Shown here: positions 1 to 8,134 of the stretch, one piece after another
How the letters are laid out: each line of letters begins with the position of its first letter
How positions within the stretch are numbered: the stretch's first letter is position 1
Assembly: GCA_937877545.1 (NCBI GenBank)
Contig: CALFJE010000052.1
Location: 17,953-81,952 of the forward strand
Origin: an uncultured Selenomonadales bacterium
GTDB lineage: Bacteria > Bacillota > Negativicutes > Selenomonadales > Selenomonadaceae
Direction of reading: 5' to 3'
Length of the DNA: 64,000 nucleotides
The notes under the pieces: model-generated
What the model was told of the DNA's origin: nothing
Databases searched by the model: none
The model's input: only the letters and a program-made list of their open reading frames with translations
Program-made: the position numbers and the translations under genes

Positions 1-1
1 T

Positions 2-277
2 CACGGCAAGACTTCACGGCTCAAGCACAACGGCAAGGGCATTTATCGCGGGCTGGAGCAGGGCGTTGAGGTCGGTCGCTATCATTCGCTGATTATCGAG
101 CGCGAGACTCTGCCCGCTTGTTTGGAGGTCACGAGCGAGCTTGACGACGGAACGATTATGGGCGTCCGCCATAAAGCCTTCGACGTGGAGGGTATCCAAT
201 TCCACCCCGAATCAATCTTGACGCCCGAAGGCCGCCGCATGATGCAGAATTTCCTTAACGGCTTGACGCGGCATTAA
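2..277 (+). CDS. Glutamine amidotransferase component (TrpG/PabA), 3' part
   Basis: This is the C-terminal 91 residues of a class I glutamine amidotransferase; the window starts inside the gene. Visible motifs are HGKTS, RYHSL and the catalytic GIQFHPESI block, whose His and Glu complete the Cys-His-Glu triad. The Cys lies outside the window. The family releases ammonia from glutamine for anthranilate synthase (TrpG) or aminodeoxychorismate synthase (PabA). The two cannot be separated from this fragment, so no symbol is given. A strong hairpin terminator follows. Confidence 0.88.
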   Translation, partial: HGKTSRLKHNGKGIYRGLEQGVEVGRYHSLIIERETLPACLEVTSELDDGTIMGVRHKAFDVEGIQFHPESILTPEGRRMMQNFLNGLTRH

Positions 278-300
278 ATCGTCAACGCGCAAATAATTTC

Positions 301-328
301 AAAATCGGTCGCGAGCCGATTTTTTTAT
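301..328 (+). terminator. Rho-independent terminator after trpG/pabA
   Basis: AAATCGG and CCGATTT arms around a short loop are followed by a run of seven T. It closes the amidotransferase transcript before the phosphatase gene. Confidence 0.85.
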
Positions 329-394
329 TGCTTTGACGCCGTTTAAGCGATAAAATTGCGGCAAAAATTTCTTTACGATTGGGAGGTTCACATC

Positions 395-817
395 ATGAAG
401 ATTTTATTCGTATGTAGCGGGAATACGGGGCGGTCGCCCATGGCGCAATTCGTTATGCAAAAGCTGGTTGCCGACGCCGGCTTGTCCGACAAAATCAGCG
501 TGGCGAGTGCCGCAAGCAAGCTCAACGCTTCGGGCGGTCTGCACGAGGGCATTGCCGCCAAACTCCGCGCCGAGAATATACCCTACGGCGAACACGCCGC
601 CCACACCGTCACGAGCGAAGACTACGCGGCGAGCGATTTGATTGTTTGCATGGACGCGGGCAACGTCGAGCAGGTCAAGGCGATTGTCGGCGGCGATTCG
701 GCGGGCAAAATTCAAATGCTCCTCGACAAAGACATTCCTTGGGACAAAAACGGTTTCGCCGTCACTTACGAAGACATTCTGCGCGGTTGCAAGGCTCTGC
801 TTGAGAAAATCGCATGA
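395..817 (+). CDS. Low-molecular-weight protein-tyrosine-phosphatase family protein
   Basis: The 140-residue protein opens with the phosphatase P-loop CSGNTGRS (Cys7, Arg13), the nucleophile loop of LMW-PTP enzymes and related arsenate reductases. Start is the ATG at 395 with GGGAGG eight bases upstream; an in-frame start at 356 lacks a ribosome site. Family members dephosphorylate phosphotyrosine or phosphoarginine proteins. The usual C-terminal Asp-Pro-Tyr carrying the general acid is not seen: after KDIP the protein reads WDKNGF, so the acid is shifted or missing. The stop overlaps the next ATG by 4 bases, so it is translationally coupled to the sigma factor gene. Confidence 0.85.
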   Translation: MKILFVCSGNTGRSPMAQFVMQKLVADAGLSDKISVASAASKLNASGGLHEGIAAKLRAENIPYGEHAAHTVTSEDYAASDLIVCMDAGNVEQVKAIVGGDSAGKIQMLLDKDIPWDKNGFAVTYEDILRGCKALLEKIA

Positions 818-1833
818 ACGCCGCCTATATCTCCAAGCTGATTCGCCCGTTCGTCCGCGACAACAAGCTCACTTATGACGACTTCGATAAAATTTTTGGC
901 TTTCTGCCGCGCAAGGAGCAATATTCAATCGCCGACACCGTCCAGGACGATTTGAATATTGAGCTTGTCGACGAAATAGAGGAACTGCCGCAAGAGGACG
1001 CGCCCGTCGAAGATACCGCGCTCATTGTCCGCGAACCACGCGAAATACGAATGCCCAACAAATTGCTGATTCGCATGATTCAGGACGGCGACGAACAGGC
1101 GCGGCAAGACCTCTGCGTAAAAAATCGCGGGCTTGTCGATAAATTTGCCTTCAAGTATTGGAAGAAATTCCGAGACAAATTGGACTTGGAAGATTTGCTT
1201 CAAGAGGGCAATATCGGGCTGATTACCGCCGCCGAGCGATTTGACTTCAGCAAAAATACGGAGTTCAGCACCTACGCCACGTGGTGGATTGTGCAAAAAA
1301 TTATGCGAGCCATTGCCGATACGGGGCTGGCAGTCCGCTTGCCCGTGTATCTTGTACAAAAAATCCTTAAGGCATCCGGGCTTGACAGACATTTTCAAAC
1401 TCAGGATATAGAATTGCGGGAACGCCTTGAACTGATTGCGCGGGAAATGGACACGACCTCGGAGGAGATTCGGCGGCTGTTCAAGTTGCGCGACATATAT
1501 TTTCGGCTGATTTCGTTGGATACGCCGGTCGGGGAAGAGAACGATACGCCGCTTGCAGACTTTATCCCCGATGAGCGGTCGACGCTTGAGGACGACGTTG
1601 AACTTGTAATTTTGCGTGAGCAAATCGATGACATTTTGAGCACTTTGACGGAACGCGAGCAAGACGTTTTAAAATTGCGATACGGTTTGGAGGACGGCAA
1701 AGAGCGAACGCTTGAGGAGGTTGGCAAAATTTTCAATGTGACCCGCGAGCGGATACGGCAAATCGAGGCAAAGGCGTTGCGGAAACTCCGTCACCCCGCC
1801 CGGTCTAAAAAGCTCCGTGACTTTCTGGATTGA
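814..1833 (+). CDS. Sigma-70 family RNA polymerase sigma factor (RpoD-like, group 2 candidate)
   Basis: 339 residues. Residues about 17-52 resemble a short region 1.1. Region 2 follows, with LDLEDLLQEGNIGL and the aromatic ATWWIVQKIMRAIAD helix, then region 3. Region 4 has LTEREQDVLKLRYGL and the helix-turn-helix RTLEEVGKIFNVTRERIRQIEAKALRKLR. The order matches primary or group 2 sigma factors. The -10-contacting segment reads WWIVQKIMR where housekeeping factors usually have WWIRQAITR; the Gln is kept but the Thr is Met, so this is more likely an alternative factor with shifted -10 preference. It is coupled to the phosphatase upstream and followed 12 bases later by the helicase. Confidence 0.88.
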   Translation: MNAAYISKLIRPFVRDNKLTYDDFDKIFGFLPRKEQYSIADTVQDDLNIELVDEIEELPQEDAPVEDTALIVREPREIRMPNKLLIRMIQDGDEQARQDLCVKNRGLVDKFAFKYWKKFRDKLDLEDLLQEGNIGLITAAERFDFSKNTEFSTYATWWIVQKIMRAIADTGLAVRLPVYLVQKILKASGLDRHFQTQDIELRERLELIAREMDTTSEEIRRLFKLRDIYFRLISLDTPVGEENDTPLADFIPDERSTLEDDVELVILREQIDDILSTLTEREQDVLKLRYGLEDGKERTLEEVGKIFNVTRERIRQIEAKALRKLRHPARSKKLRDFLD

Positions 1834-1845
1834 GGAGGCGAGGCT

Positions 1846-4800
1846 TTGACTGAGCTTATCTCAAGGCGACTGCGCGAAAAATTTGCGAGCCTGCCGTTCG
1901 AAAAGAATTCAATCGTCGTGCTGAAGGGCATACCGCCGAGCTTTGTCGACGAAAACTTATCGGCGGATTTGGATTCGGCAAAGGACAACCCGTTGAATTA
2001 TTTCATGCGCCTGACGAACGACGGGCGGCGATTTATCACGCACGAGGAGTTTCTCTTGCTGAAACCGTTCCTCCTCACGCAACACGACACGATTTATCTG
2101 CTGAACAATAACCTGTTCATGGAGCAATACCCGATTGAGGCGGTGTTCGGCGAAGAGACGCGGGCAAAATTGCTTGAACACTTTACGGAGCCGGAAGACA
2201 CCCTCGACGAACCCGAAGCGGAAAATCTCGGCAGTGTCGCAAAGTTGATTGAGCTGTTCGTCGGGTTGAAAGCTTGCGGCGATTATCTTGTCGGCGTGTA
2301 CAATGACGAAGCCGCTTTGAACGAGCCTAAGATTAGCGTCGTGAATTTGTTCGAGCCTGCCGATACCGAGCTTGTGGAAATTGATTCGGACTCCGCGCAG
2401 ATTTTTATCGATTTGCAGGAGGAAACGGACTTCGTCGCGCTGATTCGGCAAGTTATGTTCAATCCGCCCGGCAAGCTCTTTGTGCGGACGCAAAATTATA
2501 TCGGCGATAAGTCGCGGCTCAATGAACGCTTGAAAATTCTCCGCCAATATTTACCCGCGCAGATTTACCGCGTGCGCCCCGAAGAATTTAAACGCGGCTT
2601 TGAACATCGCGACGCCTACAACGAAATTCTGAAACGCCATTGGGGCTACGACAGCTTCAGGAACTTTACCGTCTACGACCTGCAAAAATTGAACGGCGGC
2701 GTCAAAAGCACGTTTAAAGTCTCGCAGGAGCAAATCATTTCGGACATCGTTCAACAGGTCGAGCTTTGCATGGAAAATGAAAACTTTCGCGACGTGTTCG
2801 TAACGGCACCGACGGGCGCGGGTAAATCCGTCATCTTCCAAATCCCCGCGATTTACCTCGCCGAACGATACAAATTGCTGACGATAGTAATTTCGCCGCT
2901 AATCGGGCTAATGACCGACCAAGTAAAAAATTTGGAGCTGAAAAATTATCGGCAGGCGGAAACGATAAACTCCGACATATCGCCGATACTCAAAGAGCAA
3001 ATCATCGAGCGCGTGGCGGCGGGCGAATGCAATATCCTGTACCTGTCGCCCGAAACGCTTTTGGGGCGCAGTGAACTTGAACAGCTTATCGGCGAGCGGA
3101 CGGTCGGGCTGATTGTCATAGACGAGGCGCATATCGTCACGACGTGGGGCAAGCAGTTTCGCCCCGATTATTGGTTCTTGGGCGACCACATCAGGAAGTT
3201 GCGCAAGAGGAATCCGTTTGTTATCGCGACCTTCACGGCGACGGCGATTTATCACGGCGCGGAGGACATGTACGACGACACGATTGACAGCCTGCACCTT
3301 CGCACGCCGATAACTTATCTGGGCTACGTCCGGCGCGACAACATCGACATTGTTATCGACAAGAAACCCCTCGATAAGGGCGAGCGCGCCGAATACGAAT
3401 TCGCCAAGCTTATCGATATTGAAAATGCCATCAAGCGGGCGAACATCTTGGGCAAGAAGACGCTGATTTATTTTCCCGAAGTCAAGCTTATCGAACAGGC
3501 GAAGTACATTTTGCAGAATCGGAACAGTTTTGACGGCGTGGCGATTTATCACGGGCGGCTTGCCAAGGACGATAAGCGCGAGAGCTACGAAAAATTTTAC
3601 AACGGCGAGAAACCCGTCATGTTGGCGACAAAGGCGTTCGGCATGGGCATAGACATTAACGACATCGAAATTGTCATGCACTACGCGCCGACCGGCAACG
3701 TTTGCGATTATGTTCAGGAGTTGGGGCGTGCGGCGCGGTTGAAAAATCTGCGCGGCGTGGCGTATTATCACTACGACAAGAGCGATTTTAAGTATATCAA
3801 GCGGTTGCACGGGCTTTCGGCGATTAGGAATTATCAGCTGGTGGCGGTGGCTAAGAAAATTTATGAGCTGTACCGTTTCAAGCCGAAGAATAATTTTCTT
3901 TTGGACGCGGAGAATTTTGCTTACATCTTCGACCGCTACGCCGACGAGGCGACAGCCGTCAACAAAGTCAAGACCGCACTTCTGATTATCCAAAAAGACT
4001 TCGAGGCGCAATTCGGCTTTTCGCCGCTGACGGTTCGACCGATACCGTTATTCGCGACGGGCTTTTTCGTGATAAATCCCGCGACGCAGAAAAATCTCCG
4101 CCGAGACTACGGCAACTGCTTCAAGGAAATTGAACACGCCCTGCACGTTTGCCGAGTCAACCTGCAAGCGATTTGGGATAGAAAATTCCGCGACCGCTCC
4201 TTTCCGCAGTTCAAATATCTGCTTTACACCAAGAGCGACGAGCTGAGCTTTAACAGCAATTATCCGATTAAGCCCGCGTTGTGCGTCGAGATAATCTTTG
4301 CCGGCGACTTCCGCGCAGGTTTCGATAATCTGTTCGGGCAATTCAAGGCAGCGGTCATGCGTTCGGTCAAAGACAGCAAATATATTTCCGTCGACGATTT
4401 GATTGGCGGCATGAGCGTTTCCAAATATCGGGCGCGGAATATCTGCGAGGTTTTAATCGCGTCGATGAACACTTACAGGAAGAATTTCAACAGCAAGGCG
4501 CAAGCCCTGTTCGCGGAAAGAACCATGCCCAACGGCAAGATTTATTACCGATTCAACACGGCTATAAGATTTTATTTCGCGTGGGTCGAAAAGATTTTTG
4601 ACAGGATAATCGCCGAAACGCACGACGGGCAACTTTACATCACTGACACGGCGGGCAAGGCGGCTAAGGAAATTAACACGGTGCTGGGCATTTTGGAGGC
4701 GTTGGACGTGCTGAGCTTCAACATGACGGGCGGCGCGAACAGCCAACTTTATATCCACATCAATCAGATACGCAACTTGAAAAATATAATCGACGCGGGC

Positions 4801-4950
4801 GGTCACTACTCGAACAGAATTTTGGAGTCGGTGGCACGTCGGCATAAAATATCGGTCGAGACGCTGACTTACATTTACGAGGGCGACTTCGACAACGCGG
4901 CGATTTGGGACTTGCTGGAGGATTATTTCCTCGGCAGGAAAATTATTTGA
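1846..4950 (+). CDS. RecQ-like DEAH-box ATP-dependent DNA helicase, large
   Basis: 1034 residues from a TTG start with GGAGG upstream. The helicase core lies centrally: Walker A APTGAGKS near residue 321, DEAH motif VIDEAHIV near 424, and C-terminal lobe about 520-640 with AIYHGRL, ATKAFGMGID and QELGRAARL, the last two being RecQ-type motifs IV-VI. About 300 residues before and 380 after the core match no domain I can name, and the usual RecQ four-Cys zinc site is not visible. RecQ enzymes unwind 3'-tailed and branched DNA during repair. The unusual flanks and the sigma-factor neighbour suggest a specialised role, possibly repair or defence; this is inference. Confidence 0.8.
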   Translation: MTELISRRLREKFASLPFEKNSIVVLKGIPPSFVDENLSADLDSAKDNPLNYFMRLTNDGRRFITHEEFLLLKPFLLTQHDTIYLLNNNLFMEQYPIEAVFGEETRAKLLEHFTEPEDTLDEPEAENLGSVAKLIELFVGLKACGDYLVGVYNDEAALNEPKISVVNLFEPADTELVEIDSDSAQIFIDLQEETDFVALIRQVMFNPPGKLFVRTQNYIGDKSRLNERLKILRQYLPAQIYRVRPEEFKRGFEHRDAYNEILKRHWGYDSFRNFTVYDLQKLNGGVKSTFKVSQEQIISDIVQQVELCMENENFRDVFVTAPTGAGKSVIFQIPAIYLAERYKLLTIVISPLIGLMTDQVKNLELKNYRQAETINSDISPILKEQIIERVAAGECNILYLSPETLLGRSELEQLIGERTVGLIVIDEAHIVTTWGKQFRPDYWFLGDHIRKLRKRNPFVIATFTATAIYHGAEDMYDDTIDSLHLRTPITYLGYVRRDNIDIVIDKKPLDKGERAEYEFAKLIDIENAIKRANILGKKTLIYFPEVKLIEQAKYILQNRNSFDGVAIYHGRLAKDDKRESYEKFYNGEKPVMLATKAFGMGIDINDIEIVMHYAPTGNVCDYVQELGRAARLKNLRGVAYYHYDKSDFKYIKRLHGLSAIRNYQLVAVAKKIYELYRFKPKNNFLLDAENFAYIFDRYADEATAVNKVKTALLIIQKDFEAQFGFSPLTVRPIPLFATGFFVINPATQKNLRRDYGNCFKEIEHALHVCRVNLQAIWDRKFRDRSFPQFKYLLYTKSDELSFNSNYPIKPALCVEIIFAGDFRAGFDNLFGQFKAAVMRSVKDSKYISVDDLIGGMSVSKYRARNICEVLIASMNTYRKNFNSKAQALFAERTMPNGKIYYRFNTAIRFYFAWVEKIFDRIIAETHDGQLYITDTAGKAAKEINTVLGILEALDVLSFNMTGGANSQLYIHINQIRNLKNIIDAGGHYSNRILESVARRHKISVETLTYIYEGDFDNAAIWDLLEDYFLGRKII

Positions 4951-4980
4951 CGGCAAGAAATAATCGGCGGAGGTGATTGC

Positions 4981-5907
4981 ATGAAGGAACGAATTCATAA
5001 GGACGTGGTGATAATCGGCGCGGGCATGGCGGGCTTGACGGCGGCTCTTTACTGCGGGCGCATGAATCTCGACACGCTGGTTTTGGAAAACGGGATAATC
5101 GGCGGGCAAATCGCAAATGCCGTCGCGATTGAAAATTATCCCGGCTTCGAGAGCGTCAACGGCGGCGATTTGATTTCGACGGTTCAACGGCAGGCTGAAA
5201 ATTTCGGCGCGACGATTGACGAATTCGACGAGATTGAACGCGTGACGCTCAAGACTTCGCCTAAGCTCATCGAGACGCAGGAGAAAATCTACGAGGCTGA
5301 CGCCGTGATAATCGCGAGCGGCATGAATCGGCGCAAGTTGCCGTTGCCGGAGGAAAAAAAGTTCGCGGGGCGCGGCGTGCACTATTGCGAGCTGTGCGAC
5401 GGTCACGCCTACGACGGCAAGATAATCGCGGTGGCGGGCGGCGGCAATGCGGCTGTCGACGCGGCGAATTTCTTAACCAAATACGCGAGCAAACTTTATC
5501 TGATTCACCGTTCGGAGTTGCGTGCCGACGAATTTTCACAACGACGCCTGCGCGGCAACGACAAAGTTACAATCCTGTTGCAGACGGAGATAAAGGCTCT
5601 GCGCGGCGATAAGCGTTTGGAAAGCGTCGAAGTCCTCGATAAAAAATCGGGCGAGACCAAAACTTTGGCGGTCGACGGGATATTTGTAAACATCGGGGTC
5701 GAGCCGAACACCGCGCTGTTCAAAGACGAGCTTAAGCTTACGGCGAGCGGGCGGATACCGGCGGGCGAGGATTGTCGGACGGAAATATCGGGCGTCTTCG
5801 CGGCGGGCGACGTGCGCGAGAAAGAATTCCGCCAACTGACGACGGCAGCCTCCGACGGCACGACAGCCGCGCTGGTGGCGGAAAAATATCTGGCAAAGTT
5901 GAGGTAA
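4981..5907 (+). CDS. trxB: Thioredoxin reductase (NADPH, FAD)
   Basis: 308 residues, the usual TrxB length. The N-terminal FAD Rossmann motif is GAGMAGLTAALYCGR, the redox-active disulfide is Cys136-Glu-Leu-Cys139 (most family members have CATC), the NADPH site is GGGNAAVDAANFL with HRSELRA, and the second FAD motif is GVFAAGDVRE. The enzyme passes electrons from NADPH to thioredoxin or glutaredoxin-like proteins. It has a strong GGAGGTG site 6 bases before ATG and is followed 5 bases later by a glutaredoxin, so the two are probably partners in thiol reduction together with the peroxidase downstream. Confidence 0.93.
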   Translation: MKERIHKDVVIIGAGMAGLTAALYCGRMNLDTLVLENGIIGGQIANAVAIENYPGFESVNGGDLISTVQRQAENFGATIDEFDEIERVTLKTSPKLIETQEKIYEADAVIIASGMNRRKLPLPEEKKFAGRGVHYCELCDGHAYDGKIIAVAGGGNAAVDAANFLTKYASKLYLIHRSELRADEFSQRRLRGNDKVTILLQTEIKALRGDKRLESVEVLDKKSGETKTLAVDGIFVNIGVEPNTALFKDELKLTASGRIPAGEDCRTEISGVFAAGDVREKEFRQLTTAASDGTTAALVAEKYLAKLR

Positions 5908-5912
5908 ATATA

Positions 5913-6146
5913 ATGGTCAAAGTCTATACGATTCAAAGCTGCCCGTGGTGCCACAAAGTCAAGCGTTACCTTAAATCCAAAGACGTTGAGTTTGAGGAAT
6001 TGGACATCGAAAAGGACGCCGCCGCCCGCGAGGCTTGCAAAAAATTGACGGGCATGGATTGGGCGGTACCCGTCACGACGATTGACGGCGAGCATTACGT
6101 TATCGACTTCGACAAAGAGGCTTTGGACGATTTGCTGTGTCTTTGA
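5913..6146 (+). CDS. Glutaredoxin-like protein, copy 1
   Basis: 77 residues with the thioredoxin-fold redox motif SCPWCHKVKRYL (CxxC at Cys10/Cys13) and the cis-proline segment AVPVTTIDG. These NrdH/glutaredoxin-sized proteins reduce disulfides with electrons from thioredoxin reductase, whose gene lies immediately upstream. Its stop codon directly abuts, and is in frame with, the remnant of a GIY-YIG nuclease gene. The C-terminus LLCL is shorter than that of its paralogue at 6646. Confidence 0.88.
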   Translation: MVKVYTIQSCPWCHKVKRYLKSKDVEFEELDIEKDAAAREACKKLTGMDWAVPVTTIDGEHYVIDFDKEALDDLLCL

Positions 6147-6652
6147 TACGTCGGACAAACGCGACAAAGTTTTGAAAGGCGGATTATCGAGCACAAACGC
6201 GACAGCAAAAAAAGTAAATTCGGCATTGACACGGCGATTCGCAAATACGGTTGGGACAATTTCACGACGGAAGTTATCGAAGTGTGTCCCGTCGAACAAC
6301 TTAACGAGCGCGAATTTTTTGGATTCGTGAACTTAAAAGCAAGGCACCTTACGGCTAAAATTTGAACGACGGCGGTGACGGCTGTACCGGTTTTGTGGCA
6401 GAAACCTTGGCAAAACTTTCTGCGAAACACAAAGGCGTTAAAAAATCTCCATATAAAATTTTAGTTGCCGAAATTGACGCACGTCATCTTTCTTATTTTC
6501 GTCTTGCAAAAATTTTTGATGTTGCTCCGCAAAATATTTCCCGTAAGATGCTTGGGCAAAGAAATTTTACTGAAAGCGACAAAGCAAAGCTTGTGGAAAT
6601 TTTTGGCAAGCCTATCGAATATTTAATGTTTAAGGAGGAAATTTTATGTTGA
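6147..6652 (+). pseudogene. Decayed GIY-YIG nuclease with C-terminal helix-turn-helix
   Basis: Reading on from the glutaredoxin stop gives YVGQTRQSFERRIIEHKRD, FGIDTAIRKYGWDNF and LNEREFF. This is the GIY-YIG nuclease core from its YIG strand onward; the GIY half is missing. At a T6 run (about 6316) the frame breaks: one more T restores FFWIRELKSKAPYG, then a TAA replaces the Tyr of the usual GYNLNDGG, after which NDGGDGCTGFVAETLAKL continues. The last 65 residues (SYFRLAKIFDVAPQNISRKM) look like a Cro/CI-type HTH. It overlaps the next gene by 7 bases. A start-truncated, frameshifted and nonsense-bearing copy is almost certainly inactive as a nuclease; the HTH tail from a TTG at 6362 might still be made. 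Confidence 0.8.
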
Positions 6653-6879
6653 AAGTATTTAGTTTCGAGTCATGCCCGTGGTGCAACAAATTGAAACGTT
6701 ACCTTGATTCACGCGGCGTGGAGTACGAAGTGCGCGACATAGAGCTGGACGAAGAGGCGGCTAAGGAATGCCTGCAAATTTCGGGCGATTTGACGGTGCC
6801 CGTCACGACGATCGACGGCAAAAATTACGTCCTCGGCTTCGACAAGCGCAAGATTGATGAGCTGTTGGCGACGGCTTAA
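6646..6879 (+). CDS. Glutaredoxin-like protein, copy 2
   Basis: 77 residues, paralogous to the protein at 5913: redox motif SCPWCNKLKRYLDSRGVEYE and VPVTTIDGKNYVLGFDK. GGAGG lies 9 bases before ATG. The two glutaredoxins flank the GIY-YIG remnant, consistent with a tandem duplication or with insertion of a mobile nuclease between duplicates. Followed 12 bases later by the peroxidase, which may accept electrons from it. Confidence 0.88.
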   Translation: MLKVFSFESCPWCNKLKRYLDSRGVEYEVRDIELDEEAAKECLQISGDLTVPVTTIDGKNYVLGFDKRKIDELLATA

Positions 6880-6891
6880 GGAGGCATTGCA

Positions 6892-7437
6892 ATGAGCGTT
6901 TACGACTTCATGGCTAAGACCAAGCGCGGCGAGGATAAGTCTTTGGGCGACTACAAGGGCAAGGTTCTGCTTATCGTCAACACGGCGAGCAAATGCGGCT
7001 TCACGCCCCAATTCGCGGAGCTTCAAAAGCTTTACGACGCGTATAAGGATAAGGGGCTTGAGATTTTGGGTTTCCCGTGCAATCAATTCGCGGGTCAGGA
7101 GCCGGGCACCAACGACGAGGTTCAGCAGTTCTGCAAGCTCAACTACGGCGTGACGTTCCCGATATTCGCCAAGGGCGACGTGCGCGGCGACAATGCTCAG
7201 CCGTTGTTCAAGTACCTCACCGCGCAGAAAAAGTTCGAGGGCTTCGACATGAATCACCCCGTAGCCGCTCCGCTTCTTGACGCCCTGCAGAAGAATTTCC
7301 CCGAATACTTGGAGGGCGACGGCATTAAATGGAACTTCACGAAGTTTTTGGTTGACCGCGAGGGCAATGTGGTTGCGCGTTTCGAGCCGACGACAACGCC
7401 CGCGTCCATAGCCAAGGATATTGAGGCTCTGCTCTGA
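6892..7437 (+). CDS. Glutathione peroxidase family thiol peroxidase
   Basis: 181 residues. The peroxidatic cysteine is Cys35 in [11 protein letters not shown], a Cys form rather than selenocysteine. The other conserved residues are present: Gln in [11 protein letters not shown] and Trp-Asn-Phe in [15 protein letters not shown] second Cys at QQFCKLNYG matches the resolving Cys of thioredoxin-dependent GPx-like enzymes. It reduces hydrogen peroxide or lipid peroxides. Its place behind thioredoxin reductase and two glutaredoxins makes an oxidative-stress gene group, closed by a terminator 20 bases on. Confidence 0.93.
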   Translation: MSVYDFMAKTKRGEDKSLGDYKGKVLLIVNTASKCGFTPQFAELQKLYDAYKDKGLEILGFPCNQFAGQEPGTNDEVQQFCKLNYGVTFPIFAKGDVRGDNAQPLFKYLTAQKKFEGFDMNHPVAAPLLDALQKNFPEYLEGDGIKWNFTKFLVDREGNVVARFEPTTTPASIAKDIEALL

Positions 7438-7456
7438 TAATTTTCGGCAACAAAAA

Positions 7457-7490
7457 AGCTCCCGTCAAAAAATCGACGGGAGTAATTTTT
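7457..7490 (+). terminator. Terminator after the peroxidase gene
   Basis: CTCCCGTC and GACGGGAG arms (7459-7466 / 7475-7482) are followed by ATTTTT. Confidence 0.85.
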
Positions 7491-7514
7491 ATGTGCCGCC
7501 GAACACAGACATTG

Positions 7515-7590
7515 CGCGGCGCGGCGGCTTCCAAAGTCGTAACGATTCAGCGCGACAACTGTTCCCCCGCTTTTAAAGCGGGTTGCCGCC
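7515..7590. repeat. Dispersed hairpin repeat, copy R1
   Basis: Contains GGCGGCTTCCAAAGTCGTAAC, a CGCGACAA(C) segment and the palindrome CCCGCTTTTAAAGCGGG at 7567-7583. It matches, in reverse, the copy at 39355. It overlaps the 3' end of ubiX and encodes that protein's last dozen residues. Confidence 0.7.
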
Positions 7591-8134
7591 ATTCAGACAT
7601 GTTGTCGGGCAAATTGAACAAGCGCAGAATTTTGTTGACGATGTGATTTATTTGCGCGTTCAAATCGGGCGGCGTGTTGTAAAAGGTCATGACGGGCGGC
7701 ATAATGACGGCTCCGCAATCGGCAAGCTCCTTCATGTTGCGCAGGTGAATTCGGCTGAAGGGCATTTCGCGAGGCACGAGCAACAGCTTGCGGCTTTCCT
7801 TAATGCAAACGTCCGCCGCCCTGAGCAGGAGGTTTTCGCAGTAGCCCGCCGCGATACCCGCCAAAGTCTTCATGGTGCACGGAACGACAATCATGCCGTC
7901 GACGAGGAAACTGCCGCTTGCAATGGAGGCGTCCATCTGATTCACATCGTAGACGCAATCGGCGAGGCGGCGAATCTCAAAAATATCAAAATTGGTTTCG
8001 TCACGGATTGTAAGCTCCGCGCCCTCGGTTATGATTAAGTGCGTCTCGACCGAATCAAGCTCTTTGAGTCGGCGCAACAATTCGACGGCTATCACGACGC
8101 CGCTCGCGCCCGTCATTCCGATAATCAATCGCAT
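7547..8134 (-). CDS. ubiX: UbiX-family flavin prenyltransferase
   Basis: 195 residues. The N-terminal flavin-binding loop is MRLIIGMTGASGVVIAVELL and later blocks PCTMKTLAGIAAGYCENLLLRAADV and LLVPREMPFSRIHLRNM are classic UbiX/Pad1. The enzyme joins dimethylallyl phosphate to FMN, making prenylated FMN for UbiD-type decarboxylases; no UbiD gene is in the window. The natural end appears to be near LPDNMSEWR. The final QPALKAGEQLSR is read from a dispersed repeat. The ATG overlaps the end of cobJ by 10 bases, with its own GGAG site. Confidence 0.9.
   Translation of the reverse strand: MRLIIGMTGASGVVIAVELLRRLKELDSVETHLIITEGAELTIRDETNFDIFEIRRLADCVYDVNQMDASIASGSFLVDGMIVVPCTMKTLAGIAAGYCENLLLRAADVCIKESRKLLLVPREMPFSRIHLRNMKELADCGAVIMPPVMTFYNTPPDLNAQINHIVNKILRLFNLPDNMSEWRQPALKAGEQLSR

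Noticed and set aside
6892..7437. Glutathione peroxidase as a selenoprotein
   Set aside because: The peroxidatic position is a TGC Cys codon, so no selenocysteine is needed.
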